Below are positions 1 through 7,357 of a stretch of DNA of 64,000 nucleotides, piece by piece. The notes beneath the pieces are model-generated. The model was not told the origin of the DNA and did not search any database. It saw only the letters and a program-made list of their open reading frames with translations. Source of the DNA: Paenibacillus_AA sp045062745 (lineage in GTDB: Bacteria; Bacillota; Bacilli; Paenibacillales; NBRC-103111). Each line of letters opens with the position of its first letter. The first letter of the stretch is position 1. The stretch spans positions 77,910-141,909 of the forward strand of contig NZ_JBJGED010000022.1 of assembly GCF_045062745.1 (NCBI RefSeq). The letters are read 5' to 3'. Made by a program: the position numbers and the translations under genes.

Positions 1-185
1 TGCATACAGCTTGTCCGCATATGGAAGTGGAGGTTCATCAGAATTTTCTGGTGCACATACTTGGGAGATGGAGAGAGATCATAGCGAATCCCATTAATGA
101 GCTCGAATCGTTCCTCGATGAGGTAATTTGGCGATTGCTCCTTGATTGACGGTTTTGATTTCGATTTGGCGCTGCTGTTGCTCAT
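1..185 (-). CDS. Uma2 family (DUF820) protein, N-terminal part, cut by window edge
   Basis: The minus strand reads 61 codons from an ATG at 185 to the window edge without a stop. An AGGAGGTG ribosome binding site lies just upstream (about 194-201). After a Ser/Lys-rich start the protein reads YLIEERFELINGIRYD and then SPSP, followed by a helix beginning near HQKIL. This is the usual opening of Uma2-family proteins, which have a restriction-endonuclease-like (PD-(D/E)XK) fold and unknown cellular role. The catalytic core lies beyond the window, so activity cannot be judged. The family call rests on the N-terminal pattern only. Confidence 0.72.
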   Translation of the reverse strand, partial: MSNSSAKSKSKPSIKEQSPNYLIEERFELINGIRYDLSPSPKYVHQKILMNLHFHMRTSCM

Positions 186-220
186 GGTGGTGGACACCTC
201 CTGTATGCTGGAATATCTCA

Positions 221-229
221 ATTATACCA
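221..229 (-). promoter_or_regulatory. Candidate extended -10 promoter for the Uma2 gene
   Basis: The minus strand carries TGGTATAAT, an extended -10 element, about 35 bases before the ATG at 185. No good -35 hexamer is visible. A small hairpin (TGGCGAG/CTCGCCA, 240-258) lies further upstream. Confidence 0.4.
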
Positions 230-339
230 TTCCGAAGCTTGGCGAGGTGAGCTCGCCAGGCTTCTATGTGTTTCCTCCGCATCCCTTATTTTTCTTTGTC
301 CGCTTGATTTGATACAATCTAGAGGGGAGGCGATGACAG

Positions 340-738
340 TTGGAAAGCAAATGGTTTACACCGGAGGAAGCGAATGCGCTAATCCCGCAGCTGCGCGAGG
401 AAATTGGCGCATTGCAGCGGATCAAGCACGATTTTGAAGCCAAGTACCGGGACCTTCGCAAGTGGAAAGAGGCGGGGGCGGTGACGCTGAATGGGGAAGA
501 TCCGTTTTTCCAGATCGAATGCGAGCTCGAATTCATGCAGCTCGAAGCCCGCACGCTCATCCAGAGCGTCCACATGAAGGGAGCCCAGCTGAAGGACATC
601 GACCGGGGACTTGTGGACTTTCCCGCCATTAGGAACGGGGAGGAAGTGCTGCTGTGCTGGATGCAGGACGAACCCACGGTCTCGCACTATCACGGCTTGA
701 ATGAAGGCTACACGGGGCGCAAACCTCTGGAAGAATAG
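340..738 (+). CDS. DUF2203 family protein
   Basis: 132 residues, starting at TTG 340 behind GAGGGGAGG (322-330). The nearby ATG at 333 is out of frame. The N-terminus WFTPEEANALIPQL, a charged helical middle, and the C-terminal run GLVDFPA...VLLCWMQDEP...YHGLNEGYTGRKPL are the signature of DUF2203, a short cytoplasmic family with no known function. The length is normal for the family. It precedes the copper genes on the same strand but is separated from them by a small tandem repeat, so co-transcription is possible and unproven. The family is clear; a role cannot be given. Confidence 0.85.
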   Translation: MESKWFTPEEANALIPQLREEIGALQRIKHDFEAKYRDLRKWKEAGAVTLNGEDPFFQIECELEFMQLEARTLIQSVHMKGAQLKDIDRGLVDFPAIRNGEEVLLCWMQDEPTVSHYHGLNEGYTGRKPLEE

Positions 739-771
739 ATTGGATGAATAGATTGGTTGAATAGATTGGAG
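733..771 (+). repeat. Three tandem copies of a 13-bp unit
   Basis: The unit GAATAGATTGGNN occurs at 733-745, 746-758 and 759-771. It begins inside the last codons of the DUF2203 gene (stop at 736-738) and ends just before the next start at 779, so the third copy supplies the weak GGAG ribosome binding site. Confidence 0.85.
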
Positions 772-778
772 TACACTT

Positions 779-2458
779 ATGAACTCATGGAAACTTACTA
801 GGAAGGGCTGGGGGCGCATAGCCGTGCTGCTCATAGCCTTCTTCGCGCTGAGTACCGGCATGCTGGGACAAGCCCAGCCGGCGTCCGCCCACTCGATCCT
901 GATCAAGGCGGAGCCGGAGCCGAACACGCGGCTCGACGTCTCGCCGGAACAGATCGTCTTGACATTTAACGAACGGCTCGAAACGGAGCTGTATTACATT
1001 AAACTGTTCGACGAGGTCGGGCGAGAGCCGTTGAAGGAGAAGGCGACCCTCTCGCAAGACCAGAAAGTGATGACGCTCCGGCTGCCGAAGCTGGACGAAG
1101 GCCGCTATACCGTCTCGTATCATGTGATCTCGGCAGACGGCCATCCTGTAGAAGGCGCTTATGTGCTCGTGATCGGACAAGCGTCCGACGGCGGCACGAG
1201 CACGGGCTCGGGTGAGTCGCTGCATGCGGGTCATGGCGGCTTGTCGGCGGACATGAGCCTGACGGACCTTCTGCGCTATGTCTTCCGCATCGTCTACTAC
1301 TTCAGCCTGCTGACGCTGGCAGGTGTGGCGTTCTGGGGCATGTGGCTGCGCAAGGACGTCTTGCCGCAGACCGGAGCGCTGTCCTATTATGCGGGCTGGC
1401 TGCTGTCGCTGCAGCGTGTCTATCTCATCTCGCTCCTGGCGTTTATTTACTTTCACTACAAAGATCTGCTTGGCGACCAAGGCGCCGATCAATTGGTATC
1501 GCTCTTCACGGGCACATGGGTCGGACGCTCCTGGATCGCGAGCCTGGTGCTGGCGTTGCTAGGCTTCGTAGTGCTCGCCCGTCACAAGGTGCTCGACTGC
1601 ATCTGGATCGGTCTGCTGCTGCTCGCGAAAAGCTGGAACGGCCATGCGATGGGGTACGATCCTCAGTGGCTGATGGTGCTCCTGGATTGGCTGCACCTGA
1701 TTGCCGCTGCGATCTGGGCCGGCGGTCTGCTGCTTCTCGTCTCCGCGTGGAAATCGCACCGGGCGTTCGTGGACGCGTTGCTGCCGCGATTCTCTCGCGT
1801 TGCGCTATGGTCGCTTCTGGGGCTCGCTATTAGCGGCGCGATCTCGGTGCTGATCTATTTGCCCTCGCTGCGCTACTTGCTCTACTCGCAGTGGGGCAAG
1901 CTGATGATCGCCAAAGTTGTGTTCGTCGTGATGGTCGTGCTGATCGCGGCGGGCATCCGGATGGCGATGAAGAAGAAGAACGACAAGGACTTGAAGGATT
2001 ACATGCGTCTCGATCTGGCCGCAATGGCGATCATCGTCGTCCTGGTTGGCCTGCTGACGTACATCAGTCCGGTGCCGCCCAACGAGCCGCTCTACTGGCA
2101 TGAGATGGGCGAGAAGGTCCATATGACGGCCAAGATCAGCCCGAAGGTGCCGGGAGACAACCAGATTCAGGTCGATGTGTGGATGCTGGAGAAGACCGGC
2201 CAGCCGAAGCAGGTCGAGCTGTATCTAAGGAACAAGAACAAGACCGACATCGCCCCGATCTCGGTGCCGCTGCAGCAGTCCACGGTGGAGAAGGATCAGA
2301 GCAGCAGCGACTTCGAGGACGAGGAGCGGTACGTGAAATATACGTACAAGGCGTCCGGCCCGTTCATTCCGTTCGCCGGAGACTGGGAGCTCGAATTCCG
2401 CGCCATGGACGGTCAAGACGATGAGACGGTGTACAAAAACGTGATGCGCGTTTATTAA
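779..2458 (+). CDS. CopC-CopD fusion copper protein (YcnJ-like)
   Basis: 559 residues. A signal peptide ends at ASA (residues 35-37), so the mature protein would begin with His38, the N-terminal histidine that CopC domains use to bind Cu(II). The CopC domain covers about 38-135 and includes the ISADGHPVEGAY motif. A low-complexity linker leads to a CopD domain of about eight membrane helices (roughly 165-430). The last 130 residues are a soluble, probably extracytoplasmic beta-rich domain resembling the FixH/YtkA type (inference). The start is ATG 779 with a weak GGAG site. In Bacillus subtilis the comparable ycnJ lies with ycnI; here a ycnI-like gene follows two genes later. Probable role: copper acquisition or handling at the membrane. 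Confidence 0.87.
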   Translation: MNSWKLTRKGWGRIAVLLIAFFALSTGMLGQAQPASAHSILIKAEPEPNTRLDVSPEQIVLTFNERLETELYYIKLFDEVGREPLKEKATLSQDQKVMTLRLPKLDEGRYTVSYHVISADGHPVEGAYVLVIGQASDGGTSTGSGESLHAGHGGLSADMSLTDLLRYVFRIVYYFSLLTLAGVAFWGMWLRKDVLPQTGALSYYAGWLLSLQRVYLISLLAFIYFHYKDLLGDQGADQLVSLFTGTWVGRSWIASLVLALLGFVVLARHKVLDCIWIGLLLLAKSWNGHAMGYDPQWLMVLLDWLHLIAAAIWAGGLLLLVSAWKSHRAFVDALLPRFSRVALWSLLGLAISGAISVLIYLPSLRYLLYSQWGKLMIAKVVFVVMVVLIAAGIRMAMKKKNDKDLKDYMRLDLAAMAIIVVLVGLLTYISPVPPNEPLYWHEMGEKVHMTAKISPKVPGDNQIQVDVWMLEKTGQPKQVELYLRNKNKTDIAPISVPLQQSTVEKDQSSSDFEDEERYVKYTYKASGPFIPFAGDWELEFRAMDGQDDETVYKNVMRVY

Positions 2459-2497
2459 ATAATCGGGCTTCGCGAGGAGCAGGAGGGGACGGTCTGG

Positions 2498-3304
2498 ATG
2501 TCGCTGCGCACGCTCAAGTGGTTTACGATATTGCTGCCTCCGCTCGTCATCGGCGGCTTCGAGATGATCCGCCATGAGCTCTTGCTCCGCTACTTGTCGA
2601 TGGAAACCGGTAATCTATACATCATCCTGCTGACGTTCGTGCTCTCGATCCTGTTCGCCAACTGGATGTTTCGCAACATCGAGACGATGAATGCGAGCTT
2701 GTCGCAGGAGCAGGCGAAGCGGGCCGTCTATGAGGAGCGGGAACGGCTCGCCCGGGAGCTGCATGACAACATCGCGCAGAACTTGTTCTTCCTGAACGTG
2801 CAATTGAAGAAGGGCAAGACGGAAGAGGCGCTCTCCGCCGTAGCCGAGATCGATCATCATCTGCGCCAGGCGATCTTCAACCTGCGCTCCATGCCGGAGG
2901 ACGGCGTCGCGTTCCAGGAGCGGGTTCATGAGTGGGTGCAGCAATGGGAGACGATGACCGGCGTGGACGTCACCGAGCGCGTGGCGTGGGAGCGGGTGAC
3001 GCTGACGCCGACGGAGCAAGTGCAGCTGTTCTCCATCATGCAGGAGGCGTTCACGAATATCCGCAAGCATTCCCAAGCTTCCAGCGCGGAGCTTAGGCTC
3101 CTCGAGGAACCGGACGGGTGGACGATGACGATCCGCGATGACGGGGTCGGACCTCGTGCCTACGACGCGGGGCCGAATCAGTACGGCGTCTCGATGATGC
3201 GCAAGCGAGCGATCGAGCTGGGGGCGACCTTCGAGCTGCGCCACGCTGCGGACGGAAGCGGCACGGAGGTAATCGTGCGACGGCGGAAGCCGGAAGGAAC
3301 TTGA
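2498..3304 (+). CDS. NarL-type sensor histidine kinase
   Basis: 268 residues, ATG 2498 behind GCAGGAGGGG. Two hydrophobic segments (about 7-20 and 40-57) are followed by a HisKA_3 dimerisation helix with the phospho-acceptor in ELHDNIAQN (His89). The HATPase domain shows the N-box (EAFTNIRKH) and the G1 region (IRDDGVGP). There is almost no extracytoplasmic loop, so any signal is probably sensed in or at the membrane, perhaps through CopCD (inference). It sits between the CopCD gene and its cognate regulator on the same strand. Confident as a kinase; the copper link is contextual. Confidence 0.88.
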   Translation: MSLRTLKWFTILLPPLVIGGFEMIRHELLLRYLSMETGNLYIILLTFVLSILFANWMFRNIETMNASLSQEQAKRAVYEERERLARELHDNIAQNLFFLNVQLKKGKTEEALSAVAEIDHHLRQAIFNLRSMPEDGVAFQERVHEWVQQWETMTGVDVTERVAWERVTLTPTEQVQLFSIMQEAFTNIRKHSQASSAELRLLEEPDGWTMTIRDDGVGPRAYDAGPNQYGVSMMRKRAIELGATFELRHAADGSGTEVIVRRRKPEGT

Positions 3305-3327
3305 TGTATGATTAGGAGGGCTGCCGG

Positions 3328-4014
3328 ATGGAAGGGAAACCGTATCGCATCTTGATCGCCGACGATCATCCTCTCGCCAGGAGGGCGGTCCGCACTTTGC
3401 TGGAAGGCGATGCCTGGTTCGAGGTGGCCGGCGAGGCGGCCGACGGGCAGGAAGCGATTGCGCTGTGCGGCTCGCTTCAGCCCGATCTGGTGCTGATGGA
3501 CATCCATATGCCGGTTCACTCCGGCTTGGATGCGACGAAAACGATCAAACAGCTGTACCCCCACGTTCGCGTCATTATGCTGACCGTCTCCGATCATGCG
3601 GCCGACCTGTTCACCGCCATTCAATACGGGGCCCAAGGCTACCTGCTGAAGAACATGGACCCCGACGACTGGCTTGCCTACTTGCGCGCGCTACTGGACG
3701 AGGATGCGGCTGTCTCGCGGAGGCTCGCGGACAAGCTGTTCCAGCACTTCCGCACGGGGACGGCCGGCAGCGGGGCCCAGCCGGACCCGGATCCCGGACT
3801 GCTGACTCCGCGCGAGCGCGAGCTTGTTGTCTGCGTCTCCTCCGGGGAGACGAACCGGCAGATTGCGGAGCGCCTCATGATCGCCGAGAATACCGTCAAG
3901 AATCACATTAAGAACATTCTGGAGAAGCTGCAGCTCGAGAATCGGGTACAGTTGACCGCGTACGCCGTTCGCCATGGACTGACACAGAAGCTTCACACTC
4001 GCGGGGAAAAATAG
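3328..4014 (+). CDS. NarL/FixJ-family response regulator
   Basis: 228 residues. The receiver domain (about 5-125) has the acidic pair DD at 12-13 and the phospho-acceptor Asp58 in LVLMDIHMP. A LuxR-type helix-turn-helix at about 165-220 starts LTPRERELV and contains ENTVKNHIKNILEKL. The start follows AGGAGGGCTGCCGG and lies 23 bases after the kinase gene, so the two form a pair. The DNA target is unknown; the neighbouring copper genes are the obvious candidates (inference). Confidence 0.9.
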   Translation: MEGKPYRILIADDHPLARRAVRTLLEGDAWFEVAGEAADGQEAIALCGSLQPDLVLMDIHMPVHSGLDATKTIKQLYPHVRVIMLTVSDHAADLFTAIQYGAQGYLLKNMDPDDWLAYLRALLDEDAAVSRRLADKLFQHFRTGTAGSGAQPDPDPGLLTPRERELVVCVSSGETNRQIAERLMIAENTVKNHIKNILEKLQLENRVQLTAYAVRHGLTQKLHTRGEK

Positions 4015-4113
4015 CCCGGTTGAGTCATTCTCAACTTGTCCGATATTGACTACATTAATAGAGGGCTGATGCCTTCAAGCGAGTCGAATACGGTCAAATG
4101 GGGGATGATGGGA

Positions 4114-4740
4114 ATGAAAAAAGTAACGCTGCTGCTGTCCGCTAGCCTGCTGATGATGATGCTGTTCGCCAGCATGGCAAGCGCGCATGTGGTCGTATAT
4201 CCGCAACAAACGACGCAAAACGCATTTGAGAAATTTACGGTCCGGGTACCGAGCGAGACGGCGAATACGAATACGGTGAAGGTCGAGATCAAGTTCCCGG
4301 AGGGGGTAACGGTCTCGCGGGTGGAGCCGAAGCCGGATTGGAAGTATGAGCTGACGAAGGACGCGACGGGCAAAATTACGGGTGTCGTCTTCACGGCTAC
4401 GGGAGCCGGCTTGGCGGCGACCGAGTTCACAGAGTTCAACCTGTCCGGGAAAGTCGCGGCCGATGCCAAGACGCTGTCCTGGAAATCGTACCAGACGTAC
4501 AAAGACGGGAGCGTCGCGGAATGGGTCGGCGCGGAAGGCTCGCAGAAGCCGGCATCCGTGACGACGGTGAAGGCCGCGGCTGCTGCGGACGCCGGCGGCC
4601 ACGACACCGGCCACCAGGCTGCGGCAGGCGGTGAATCCGCCGGCAGCGAGTCGAGCCCGCTGCCGCTGATCCTGTCGATCGTCGCCGTCGTGCTGGGCGC
4701 GCTCTCGCTGGTAGTCTCTCTAACGCGCAAGACGAAGTAA
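4114..4740 (+). CDS. YcnI-like DUF1775 copper-binding membrane protein
   Basis: 208 residues from ATG 4114. In-frame ATGs at 4105 and 4108 are alternatives, and the longer frame back to 4036 would spoil the signal peptide. The signal peptide MKKVTLLL...FASMASA is cut before His25. In characterised YcnI the N-terminal histidine of the mature protein forms a Cu(II)-binding 'monohistidine brace', so this residue placement supports the same chemistry. The DUF1775 domain covers about 25-150, then comes an Ala/Gly/His-rich linker and a C-terminal membrane anchor (about 180-202). It ends the copper cluster and is followed by a strong terminator. Probable role: extracytoplasmic copper binding with CopCD. 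Confidence 0.87.
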   Translation: MKKVTLLLSASLLMMMLFASMASAHVVVYPQQTTQNAFEKFTVRVPSETANTNTVKVEIKFPEGVTVSRVEPKPDWKYELTKDATGKITGVVFTATGAGLAATEFTEFNLSGKVAADAKTLSWKSYQTYKDGSVAEWVGAEGSQKPASVTTVKAAAAADAGGHDTGHQAAAGGESAGSESSPLPLILSIVAVVLGALSLVVSLTRKTK

Positions 4741-4748
4741 GGATGTAG

Positions 4749-4786
4749 AAACGGCCGAATGTGGGGCTTCCACTTCGGCCGTTTTT
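4749..4786 (+). terminator. Rho-independent terminator of the copper cluster
   Basis: AAACGGCCGAA (4749-4759) pairs with TTCGGCCGTTT (4774-4784), with an inner GTGG/CCAC helix, followed by a T run. Confidence 0.9.
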
Positions 4787-4874
4787 CATTGCGTCGGGTC
4801 GGAACGGAATAAATTGGACTTCTCGTGGGAGCCTATGAGTAGTCAGGTTATTCCAAAACGAAAGGGAGATGTCG

Positions 4875-5102
4875 ATGACTACGGGGTTCTGGATGGGCAT
4901 AGTGGCGATCGCTGCCATTCTGGCCGGCGGATTGATCTACACCCTGAACGCGAACAATCGAAATCAACAAAAAGAGATGGACAACAATGTCGCCGGGGCG
5001 GTGAAAAAAAGCCCGATTCTGGCGAATCCGGTTCTGCTCAGCTATGTTTTATTTCCAATCTTGGTCATTGTGGCGGCGATGATTATTTTTCAATATTTCT
5101 AG
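4875..5102 (+). CDS. Small two-helix membrane protein of unknown function
   Basis: 75 residues from ATG 4875; the in-frame ATG at 4869 is too close to the AAGGGAG site. Helix 1 (about 5-25) is followed by a polar, Asn/Gln/Lys-rich loop (NANNRNQQKEMDNN), then helix 2 (about 55-74, LLSYVLFPILVIVAAMIIF). Both ends are probably on the same side of the membrane. It is 12 bases upstream of the next gene, which has a perfect AGGAGGG site, so the two are likely co-transcribed. I do not recognise a family. Confidence 0.7.
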   Translation: MTTGFWMGIVAIAAILAGGLIYTLNANNRNQQKEMDNNVAGAVKKSPILANPVLLSYVLFPILVIVAAMIIFQYF

Positions 5103-5114
5103 GAGGGATGAAAA

Positions 5115-5483
5115 GTGGAAGCACATCCATACTACGTGTCCGTTCAAGCGGGTACCATTCTCGACAACCAGGGCGACGCGGCCTACGAGTTTCAAATCAA
5201 CGCCACCGAAGAGGAGGTTAGTTACCTTCACAACTTGCTGATGGAATTGCAGGACTGGGAAAAGGCTATCTATCTTCGAGCACCTCTCCCCAGCATTCCC
5301 TATCATGACGATGAAGAGAACGTCGGGTACGACAGCACGCTGAAAAAAATCTATGCCTATATTCACAAGTTGGGAGATGAGGAGGCCAAACGGACCATCG
5401 ACGCCATGGACCTGGACAGACTAGGAACCCCCTATCCAACCCCACCTGAAACGGAAGCTCCCTCCGAATCTCCGCGCGCTTAA
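5115..5483 (+). CDS. Conserved-looking cytoplasmic protein of unknown function
   Basis: 122 residues from GTG 5115, seven bases after AGGAGGG (5101-5107). The chain is acidic and soluble, with a beta-like N-terminus (YYVSVQAGTI), a helix with an EEEVSYLHNLLMELQDWEKA pattern, a second helical stretch, and a disordered Pro/Glu-rich tail. No catalytic motif is visible. It overlaps the convergent MFS gene by four bases (TTAA shared by the two stops), so no terminator separates them. Function not recognised. Confidence 0.7.
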   Translation: MEAHPYYVSVQAGTILDNQGDAAYEFQINATEEEVSYLHNLLMELQDWEKAIYLRAPLPSIPYHDDEENVGYDSTLKKIYAYIHKLGDEEAKRTIDAMDLDRLGTPYPTPPETEAPSESPRA

Positions 5484-6673
5484 CCGACCCGAAAAGCGGG
5501 ATCCGGGACCGTCAAGCCGGCTCCCTCCGGCTTCCGGTCCGGCAACCAGCGATAGGCCGCGAAGAACAGCAGCCGGATCGCTACGATGACGCAGAAGCTG
5601 GCGGCGAGCGGCAGGAAGAGCAGCAGCGCGCCCGACAAGAGAGGGCCGAGCGTATTGCCCAAATGCATGACCAGCTGGAAGTCGGAGAAGTAGGCCATCT
5701 CCTTCTTGTGCTTCTCGGCGTCGCGCATCATGAGCGTGTTCGAGGACACTTCCGCCACCGCCATCATAAGTCCGTTCCAGGCTTGCAGCGACAGCAGCAG
5801 CGCGAAGGAGGACACGAACCCGTACGGCAGCACCGATGCCGCCATTCCGACAATCGCCACGCTATAGAGCGGCACCGGACCGAATCGTTCCATCAGCTTG
5901 CGCACGAACGGAAGCGAGAGCGCCGAGACGATGCCGGACACGACGACGAAGTAAGCGATCTGTGTATTGCTCAGGTGAAGCGTCTTCACGTGATAGATTG
6001 TGAATAGCGGGGGGACCATGGCGATGCCGGTGTTATTCAACCCCATCCACCAGATGCGGCGGTCGCACTCCTGGAACGGTCGCACCCAGGACAGCTGCAG
6101 CTTGACTTTCTCACGAGGCGCGAGCCCCGCGATCAACGCCATGCCGGTGAAGGTGGACAAGCAGCCGATCAGCATCGAACCTACATAATTATAGGGGAAC
6201 CACGCATCCGACGCATCGAGCACCCACCCGATCATCATGCTGCCGACCGTCGCGATGACGATCGCGATAATTTTGACCCGGCTGAACAAGGTCGGGAAGT
6301 AGTCGGCCGCGATGACGCGACGCATAATCGCCGGCTGTTGCGCAGAGGTGACGATCACGGAGACCGCGTTGATGCTCCAGAAGACGAACAGGACGGGGAT
6401 CGGATTCGGCAGCAGAATCGACAGCGCCATGCAGATGAAGGCGAACTGCCGGATATAGCCGCTTACCAGGAAGACCCCCCGGGTGACGGGCAGCTGGCGG
6501 GTTAGAAAAGCAAGGGACAAGGCGCAGAAGAAAGCCGGAAGCGAGTTCGACAAGGCGATCTGAAAGTCGCTGGCCCCGAGCCGTGCGATCAGTACCCCGA
6601 GGAAGGTGAAGAAGGAAACACTCTTGATGTTTTGCAGGACCGCGTCTAGATAAATTCTCGTTTCGGCTTTCAT
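5480..6673 (-). CDS. Major facilitator superfamily transporter
   Basis: 397 residues, about 11-12 membrane helices in two halves. A polar central loop near LAPREKVKLQLSWVRPFQECDRR separates the halves. The start is ATG 6673, with GAAAGG about 12 bases upstream. No substrate signature is evident; drug or metabolite export is the usual guess for such proteins. It is transcribed alone, convergent with the unknown gene at 5115, with the pentapeptide gene behind it on the same strand. Confidence 0.82.
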   Translation of the reverse strand: MKAETRIYLDAVLQNIKSVSFFTFLGVLIARLGASDFQIALSNSLPAFFCALSLAFLTRQLPVTRGVFLVSGYIRQFAFICMALSILLPNPIPVLFVFWSINAVSVIVTSAQQPAIMRRVIAADYFPTLFSRVKIIAIVIATVGSMMIGWVLDASDAWFPYNYVGSMLIGCLSTFTGMALIAGLAPREKVKLQLSWVRPFQECDRRIWWMGLNNTGIAMVPPLFTIYHVKTLHLSNTQIAYFVVVSGIVSALSLPFVRKLMERFGPVPLYSVAIVGMAASVLPYGFVSSFALLLSLQAWNGLMMAVAEVSSNTLMMRDAEKHKKEMAYFSDFQLVMHLGNTLGPLLSGALLLFLPLAASFCVIVAIRLLFFAAYRWLPDRKPEGAGLTVPDPAFRVG

Positions 6674-6802
6674 GCTGCTTTCGGACCTTTCTCAGAAAAT
6701 GCCGTATTCTAGCGGAGTTTCAGGACAATATTGACTGTTTCGTAGTTAGCTTACTCCCCCGCCGTATTGAAGAACATGGACATCTCCCGCAGAAAACATG
6801 GA

Positions 6803-7225
6803 TTATTTGCTCACTTGCTTGAGCAGCTTCTCGATATTGATCCCGTTAATGACCAAGCCGGAAATCTCGCAGTTGTCCAAGGTGACGCCCGACAGATTGC
6901 AATCCGTGAACCTTCCCTGGCTGAGATTGCAATGCGTGAATTGGACCGGCGGCTTCTCGGTGGATGCCTGCGGCTCGGCCTCATCCTTGTTCCCGAACCC
7001 GATATAGCGAAAATGCGCCCCGCCCCATTGGGCCCCGTCGATATCCAGCCGGCTCAGATTGGCGTCGGAGATGGTCATTCCCGTCAAGTTGACGTCATTC
7101 AAGCGGATGCCGCTCAGATTGCAGCATTGGAAGGCGACCTGTTCGGCACTGACGTTTTTGAAGCTGGACCCGGATACGTCGGCATTTACAACGGTTAACG
7201 ACTTCTTTTCATTTTCAAGGCGCAT
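6803..7225 (-). CDS. Pentapeptide-repeat protein
   Basis: 140 residues. ATG 7225 is chosen because GGGAGGAA lies six bases upstream and homology-like sequence starts there. The frame remains open further upstream but that part is Arg-rich and non-coding in character. The body shows repeated A(D/N)LXX units: NADVSGSSF, CCNLSGIRLNDVNLTGMTISDANLSRLDI and later HCNLSQGRFTDCNLSGVTLDNCEISGLVI. These build a right-handed quadrilateral beta helix. Many such proteins have no known role; some mimic DNA and protect gyrase. It is divergent from the lipoprotein gene at 7358. Confidence 0.85.
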   Translation of the reverse strand: MRLENEKKSLTVVNADVSGSSFKNVSAEQVAFQCCNLSGIRLNDVNLTGMTISDANLSRLDIDGAQWGGAHFRYIGFGNKDEAEPQASTEKPPVQFTHCNLSQGRFTDCNLSGVTLDNCEISGLVINGINIEKLLKQVSK

Positions 7226-7357
7226 TTGGATTCCTCCCGGAATTGGATAGACAACCACTTCCATTTTAACCCAAGAGCCGTACCCTGTATAGATTTTGCG
7301 CGGCGAAGTGATATACTGAGGGCATTGGAAAAAACGGAACCGATGGAGGTGGTCGAT

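Noticed and set aside
4036..4113. Longer N-terminus for the YcnI-like protein
   Set aside because: It lacks a ribosome binding site and would bury the signal peptide.
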